A stretch of DNA of 64,000 nt, from NCBI RefSeq assembly GCF_004363725.1, contig NZ_SNZF01000022.1:1-64000 (forward strand), read 5' to 3'. The stretch is from Aquamicrobium defluvii (GTDB lineage: Bacteria > Pseudomonadota > Alphaproteobacteria > Rhizobiales > Rhizobiaceae). Position 1 is the stretch's first letter. Each line of letters starts with the position of its first letter. The position numbers were made by a program, and so were the translations under genes. Shown here one piece after another: positions 59,775-64,000 of this stretch. The notes under the pieces were generated by a model, which was not told where the DNA came from, ran no database searches, and saw only the letters and a program-made list of their open reading frames with translations.

Positions 59775-61351
59775 TGTCCGGCCATCTTCTTCGATTGCAC
59801 GTAAAGCAGCCATGTCAGAGGCAGCGACGCCGCCACCATGATCAGCGCATAGGGCGCGGCGGCCGCATAGTCGATCTCGCCGCTATAGGCCCAGAAGGCC
59901 AGCGCCAGCGTGCGGGTGCCGCCCGGCGCCAGCATCTGGGTGGCGGTCAGCTCGTTGAGGATGCCGAGCGCCACCAGCGCCATGCCGGCTGTGGCACCCG
60001 GCGCGGAGAGCCGGATGGTGGTTGACCACAAGGCGTTCAGCGGGCGGCGGCCGAGATTCATTGCCGCCTGCTCCAGTTCCACCGGGGCCTGTGCGATGGA
60101 GGCACGCAGGCTGACGATGGCGCGCGGCAGGAACATCAGCATATAGGCGACGAGGATGGTGGCGAGCGTCTGGTAGAGCGGCAGCAGATAGCGAACGGTG
60201 AGCGTGACCAGCGCCAGCGCCACGACCACGCCCGGCAATGCGCCGACCATGTAGTTGCAGCCTTCGAGGATGCGTTGCAGGCGGCCTGGCGCGCGGATCG
60301 ACAGCCATGCCATGGGAATGGCGGCGAGCGTGGCGAGCAGCGCGCCGCCCAGCGCCAGCACGGCGGTGTGGCCGAGCGCTGCACCTATCTCGTCCATGCG
60401 CCAGACCTGCCAGCCGCCGGCCCAGAGCCAGCGGGCGACGGTATAGAAGGGCACGCCCAGCGAAAGAGCCGCAACCAGTGCGAACAGGAGCAGGCAGGGC
60501 AGGGTGGCGCGGCCGAGCCTTGCCTTCACCGGATGACGCGCCACCCCAGAACCGACGCGCGCATAGCGCTCGTCGCCACGCGCCAGCATTTCCAGCGCCA
60601 GCAGCGCGAAACAGCAGGCGATCAGCACGCCAGCCAGCATATTGGCGGCAGGGCCGTTGAAGGTGGACTGGAACTGGTCGACGATTGCGGTGGTGAAGGT
60701 GTCGAAACGCACGAAGACGAAGAGGCCGTATTCGGCCAGCAGGTGCAGCCCGACCAGCAGCGCGCCGCCGCACAGCGCCAGCCTCAGCTGAGGCAGCACG
60801 ACGCGGAAGAACACGCTCCACGGGCCGTGGCCCAGCGCGGCGGCGGCATCCTCCAGCGCGGGGTCCAGCCGGCGCAACGCCGCCGAAACCGGCAGATAGA
60901 GGAAAGGGAAATAGGCCAGCACCGACACCAGCACGCCGGCTCCCAGTCCGTTGAGGCCGGGCACGATGCTGACCCATGCATAGGAATGGATGAAGGCGGG
61001 CACCGCCAGCGGCGCGACACACAGCCACGCCCAAATACGCGCACCGGGCAGGTCGGTGCGCCCGGTCAGCCATGCCAGCGCCACCGAAAGCACCGCGCAG
61101 GCGGGCACGGCCAGAAATTCGAGCAGCATCGTGTTGACCAGAAGCTCGCCGACGCGCGGGCGGAAGACAAGGGCGGTGGCGGTTTCCCAGCCGATCTGCA
61201 CCGTAACCCACAGGATGAAGCCCAGCGGAATGAGCGCCAGCAGCGTCACCAGAACGGCGGCGAGCCCGATCCATGACAGGCGCAAGGGTGCCCTTGGCCG
61301 CCCGCCCGGAGCCGGTGCGGCAATCGGGATGCTGTCAGCCGACGCCTGCAT
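59771..61351 (-). CDS. fbpB: Iron(III) ABC transporter permease (fused two-domain)
   Basis: A 526-residue permease carrying two permease domains, each with an EAA-like loop: [31 protein letters not shown] in the first half and [32 protein letters not shown] in the second. About twelve hydrophobic helices are visible. This two-in-one form is standard for FbpB/SfuB. It starts 6 bp after fbpA. Confidence 0.93.
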   Translation of the reverse strand: MQASADSIPIAAPAPGGRPRAPLRLSWIGLAAVLVTLLALIPLGFILWVTVQIGWETATALVFRPRVGELLVNTMLLEFLAVPACAVLSVALAWLTGRTDLPGARIWAWLCVAPLAVPAFIHSYAWVSIVPGLNGLGAGVLVSVLAYFPFLYLPVSAALRRLDPALEDAAAALGHGPWSVFFRVVLPQLRLALCGGALLVGLHLLAEYGLFVFVRFDTFTTAIVDQFQSTFNGPAANMLAGVLIACCFALLALEMLARGDERYARVGSGVARHPVKARLGRATLPCLLLFALVAALSLGVPFYTVARWLWAGGWQVWRMDEIGAALGHTAVLALGGALLATLAAIPMAWLSIRAPGRLQRILEGCNYMVGALPGVVVALALVTLTVRYLLPLYQTLATILVAYMLMFLPRAIVSLRASIAQAPVELEQAAMNLGRRPLNALWSTTIRLSAPGATAGMALVALGILNELTATQMLAPGGTRTLALAFWAYSGEIDYAAAAPYALIMVAASLPLTWLLYVQSKKMAGQ

Positions 61352-61357
61352 GGGTTT

Positions 61358-62362
61358 TTACAGAAGGCCCGCGTCGGTCATCAGGTCGGTCACCTTGCGG
61401 GAGTTCAGCGTCTGCGGGTCGATCCTGGGGGCCTGAAGATCTGCGAGTGGCACCAGGGCGGCGTTGGAAGCCTCGCCCTTGCCGACCGTGTATTCGTAGG
61501 AGGTGCCGTCGCGCAGCATCTTTTGGCCGGCCTTGCCGACAATCCATTTCAGGAACGCCTGCGCTTCCTGCGGGTGCTTGCTGGAAGCGAGCACGCCGCC
61601 GCCGGAAATGGATACGAAAGCGCCGGGGTCGCCGTTGCGGAAATAGTGCAGTTCGACCTCGCTGCTGTTCTCGGCCGTGCGGGCGCGGTCTGCGAACCAG
61701 TAGTAGTGATAGATGATGCCGCCGTCGATCTCGCCGGTGTTCACCGCCTTGAGCACGGTGTTGTTGCCGCGATAGGCCTTGAAGCCGGCCTTCATCGCCT
61801 TGAGCCAGTCACTGGTGACTTCTTCGCCCTTCAGCTGCAAGAGGGCGCTGACGATGGCCTGGAAATCCGGCCCGGAAGGCGATGCGCCCCAGCGGCCTTT
61901 CCATTGCGGATCGGCCAGATCGAGCAGCGATTTCGGCAACTGGTCCTCCGTCAGCTTCGCCTTGTTGTAAGCGAAGACGGTGCTGCGCGCGGCGATGCCG
62001 ATCCACTGGCCGCCGGAGGGGCGATATTGCTCCTCGACCAGCGCCAGCGTGTCGGCATCGACCTGTGCGAACAGGCCGGCCTGTTCCACCTGCGTCATGG
62101 CCGGCGAGTTCTCGGTCAGGAACACGTCGGCAGGCGAAGCCTTGCCCTCGGCCACGATCTGGTTGGAGAACTCGCTGTCCGAGCCGTTGCGCAGCGTCAC
62201 CCCGATGCCGGTGTCGCGGGTGAAACCGGCAGCCCATTCCTTCGCAAGACTTTCGTGCTGGGCGTTGTAGACGACGATTTCCTTCTCCTGCGCCATGACG
62301 GGCGCGGTAAGAAGCATCGCGGCGAGCGCGCAAAGAACGGGGGCGGAAATGATGGACTTCAT
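61358..62362 (-). CDS. fbpA: Iron(III)-binding periplasmic protein
   Basis: A 334-residue binding protein. Signal peptide MKSIISAPVLCALAAMLLTAPVMAQ. EIVVYNAQHESLAKEWAAGFTRDTGIGV and DVFLTENSPAMTQVEQAGLF are typical. The iron-binding tyrosines are represented by GGIIYHYYWFADRAR. It is the first gene of fbpABC. A TGA-N9-TCA box lies 53 bp upstream of the start codon, suggesting repression by RirA when iron is plentiful. Confidence 0.93.
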   Translation of the reverse strand: MKSIISAPVLCALAAMLLTAPVMAQEKEIVVYNAQHESLAKEWAAGFTRDTGIGVTLRNGSDSEFSNQIVAEGKASPADVFLTENSPAMTQVEQAGLFAQVDADTLALVEEQYRPSGGQWIGIAARSTVFAYNKAKLTEDQLPKSLLDLADPQWKGRWGASPSGPDFQAIVSALLQLKGEEVTSDWLKAMKAGFKAYRGNNTVLKAVNTGEIDGGIIYHYYWFADRARTAENSSEVELHYFRNGDPGAFVSISGGGVLASSKHPQEAQAFLKWIVGKAGQKMLRDGTSYEYTVGKGEASNAALVPLADLQAPRIDPQTLNSRKVTDLMTDAGLL

Positions 62363-62414
62363 GGATGGCCTCTCAAGCGGAGCTTTGCCCGACGAACCGC
62401 CGAAAGCTCATACA

Positions 62415-62429
62415 TGATCCTAGCAGTCA
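62415..62429. promoter_or_regulatory. Candidate RirA IRO box upstream of fbpA
   Basis: TGATCCTAGCAGTCA fits the TGA-N9-TCA consensus bound by RirA, the iron-sulfur iron repressor of rhizobia. It lies in the divergent region between fbpA (53 bp from its start) and bdhA (125 bp from its start). Confidence 0.5.
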
Positions 62430-62553
62430 ACATTCAAGCCGCAAAGAAGTCTCGACACATCGCTTTTTGACGCAGCCGGGCTGGTCTTGGGCGCGGCGTC
62501 GATTATATTGCGCTGCAACATTCTCCGTCACGGCACAGGCAAGGGGACCCGTC

Positions 62554-63336
62554 ATGAGCGCCAAGCGGACTGCAATCGTCACCGGTTCGACCTCCGGAAT
62601 AGGGCTCGCCATCGCCCGCGGGCTGGCAGCAGAGGGATGCAACGTCGTCGTCAATTCCTTCTCAGACAGGCCGGAGGATCACGAAGCGGCGGCGGCGATC
62701 GCCCGCGATCACAAGGTCGACGCGGCCTACATCAAGGCCGACATGTCGAAGCCGTCCGAATGCCGCGATCTGGTGGCCAGGGCCGCCGAGCGCTTCGGCA
62801 CGGTCGATATCCTCGTCAACAATGCGGGCATCCAGCATGTCGCGCCGGTCGAGGAATTCCCTATCGAGAAGTGGGACGCGATCATTGCCATCAACCTGTC
62901 GTCCGCCTTCCACACCATTGCGGCCGCGATCCCGCTGATGAAGCGGCAGGGCGGAGGCCGCATCGTCAACGTCGCTTCGGCGCACGGGCTCGTCGCCTCG
63001 CCGTTCAAGTCGGCCTATGTGTCGGCCAAGCACGGCATCATGGGCCTGACCAAGACGGTGGCGCTGGAAGTGGCGCGGGAACACATCACCTGCAACGCCG
63101 TCTGCCCCGGCTATGTGCTTACCCCGCTGGTCGAGGCGCAGATTCCCGATCAGATGAGGGCGCACAACATGGATCGCGACACGGTGGTGCGCGAGGTGAT
63201 GCTTGAAAAGCAGCCGACCAAGGAATTCGTCACGGTCGAGCAGGTGGCGGCAGCGGTGGTGTTCCTCTGTTCGGAGGCGGCCGCCCAGATCAACGGCACC
63301 CACATCTCCGTCGATGGCGGCTGGGTGGCGCAGTAG
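62554..63336 (+). CDS. bdhA: D-3-hydroxybutyrate dehydrogenase
   Basis: A 260-residue short-chain dehydrogenase. TGSTSGIGLAIARGLA is the cofactor loop, NNAGIQHVAPVEEFP and the catalytic Ser142, Tyr155, Lys159 (YVSAK) follow, and QLINGTHISVDGGW-type C-terminus closes it (QINGTHISVDGGWVAQ). HVAPVEEFP and VCPGYVLTPLVEAQI are diagnostic of BdhA. It oxidises 3-hydroxybutyrate to acetoacetate during PHB use. It is followed 44 bp later by a patatin-like lipase, a common rhizobial pair. Confidence 0.95.
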   Translation: MSAKRTAIVTGSTSGIGLAIARGLAAEGCNVVVNSFSDRPEDHEAAAAIARDHKVDAAYIKADMSKPSECRDLVARAAERFGTVDILVNNAGIQHVAPVEEFPIEKWDAIIAINLSSAFHTIAAAIPLMKRQGGGRIVNVASAHGLVASPFKSAYVSAKHGIMGLTKTVALEVAREHITCNAVCPGYVLTPLVEAQIPDQMRAHNMDRDTVVREVMLEKQPTKEFVTVEQVAAAVVFLCSEAAAQINGTHISVDGGWVAQ

Positions 63337-63380
63337 GAACACCCGGCCCCTGCAATTTCACAGCTTCGGAAGGACCGTGC

Positions 63381-64000
63381 ATGCCGGCCAACGGTGGAAC
63401 TGTGCAGCGCAAGAAGATCAACATCGCCCTGCAAGGCGGCGGCTCGCACGGTGCCTTCACGTGGGGTGTGCTGGATCGCCTGCTGGAAGACGGGCGGCTC
63501 GACATCGTCGCCGTTTCCGGTACCAGCGCGGGAGCGATGAACGCGGTGGCGCTGGCCGACGGTTTCGTGCGTGGCGGCGCGGAAGGGGCGCGCGCCAAGC
63601 TCGCGGAGTTCTGGCGCGCGGTGGCGCGAAAAGGCCGCTTCAGTCCTGTGCAGCGCACGCCATGGGACGTGGTGTGGGGCAACTGGTCGATCGAGAACTC
63701 GCCGGGTTATATCTGGTTCGACACCATGTCGCGCGTGGTGTCGCCCTACCTGGCCAATCCGCTCGGCCTCAACCCGCTGCGCGACGTCATCGAAACCGAG
63801 ATCGACTTCGACAATGTGCGCTCCTGCAAGGCGATGCAGGTGTTCGTCTCCGCCACCAATGTCGAGACCGGTCAGATCCGTGTTTTCTCCGACGGCGAGA
63901 TCGGTCCCGACAGCGTGATGGCCTCGGCCTGCCTGCCGCAGCTTTTCCGGGCCGTGGAAATCGACGGCGTGCCTTACTGGGATGGAGGTTATGGCGGCAA
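63381..64000 (+). CDS. Patatin-like phospholipase family protein (cut by right edge)
   Basis: The first 206 codons are inside and the frame is still open at the edge. The patatin nucleophile motif VSGTSAGAMNAVAL (GxSxG) at about residues 45-58 and the oxyanion stretch LQGGGSHGAFTWGVLDRLL are present. The DGG of the catalytic dyad is visible in PYWDGGYGG at the very end. It is a cytoplasmic lipid acyl hydrolase of the DGG type. Its pairing with bdhA suggests a role in PHB granule turnover, but that is inference. Confidence 0.9.
   Translation, partial: MPANGGTVQRKKINIALQGGGSHGAFTWGVLDRLLEDGRLDIVAVSGTSAGAMNAVALADGFVRGGAEGARAKLAEFWRAVARKGRFSPVQRTPWDVVWGNWSIENSPGYIWFDTMSRVVSPYLANPLGLNPLRDVIETEIDFDNVRSCKAMQVFVSATNVETGQIRVFSDGEIGPDSVMASACLPQLFRAVEIDGVPYWDGGYGG

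Overview
The window looks like ordinary chromosome of an alphaproteobacterium of the order Rhizobiales (Hyphomicrobiales), most likely a Mesorhizobium/Phyllobacteriaceae relative. This is inferred from high GC, the mdh-sucCD-sucAB-lpdA order, an Omp19-type lipoprotein (a Brucella/rhizobial family), an IalB-family protein, a PhaR/PhbAB cluster, rhizobial-type dispersed palindromic repeats, and candidate Irr and RirA iron boxes. I saw no rRNA, tRNA, CRISPR array, insertion sequence, phage or plasmid module. About 61 protein genes are supported, two of them cut by the window edges.

Layout. 1-3.4 kb: start of ilvD, then a leftward creatininase / NMT1-type binding protein / TetR (RutR-like) / RidA unit. 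3.7-9.7 kb: a homodimeric-type pyruvate dehydrogenase operon (aceE-aceF-lpd) behind an Lrp-family gene. 10.3-13.2 kb: phbB and phbA (acetoacetyl-CoA reductase, thiolase) with divergent phaR. 13.3-16.2 kb: diaminopropionate ammonia-lyase, divergent AsnC regulator and an M19 dipeptidase. 16.3-19.6 kb: an RpoH sigma factor, rimM-trmD and xerC. 19.7-30.9 kb: a TraB/GumN protein, a Pro/Ala-rich membrane protein, then the TCA block (mdh, sucC, sucD, sucA, sucB, a small secreted protein, lpdA), all leftward. 31-37.7 kb: zapE, omp19, dapF-mtaB-ftsY-yciB. 37.7-43 kb: cytochrome c maturation genes ccmA, ccmB, ccmD, ccmG divergent from acnA; ccmC is absent from its usual place. 43-55.9 kb: DUF1223, DUF2794, GNAT, BI-1-like protein, a YbbAP-TesA-type set, thpR, LMW phosphatase, phhB, YkvA, IalB, rlmN, LysE. 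56-64 kb: glutamate dehydrogenase, argG, an FbpABC iron importer behind a RirA-type box, bdhA and the start of a patatin-like lipase.

The metabolic theme is central carbon flux: pyruvate to acetyl-CoA (aceEF-lpd), acetyl-CoA into PHB (phbAB, phaR) or through the TCA cycle (acnA, sucABCD, lpdA, mdh), with bdhA for PHB breakdown. Iron appears twice as a likely regulatory input. The most notable non-coding material is the 618-bp lrp-phbB gap, with a duplicated 64-bp element, five GANTC sites in 45 bp, a perfect DnaA box and a 23-bp near-palindrome. Other points of note are the missing ccmC, a perfect (GAGCCA)17 tract inside ftsY, and matching GCAT-N3-ATGC operators in front of both lrp and aceE. 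I did not find a clearly new multi-gene system; the best leads are listed as findings.
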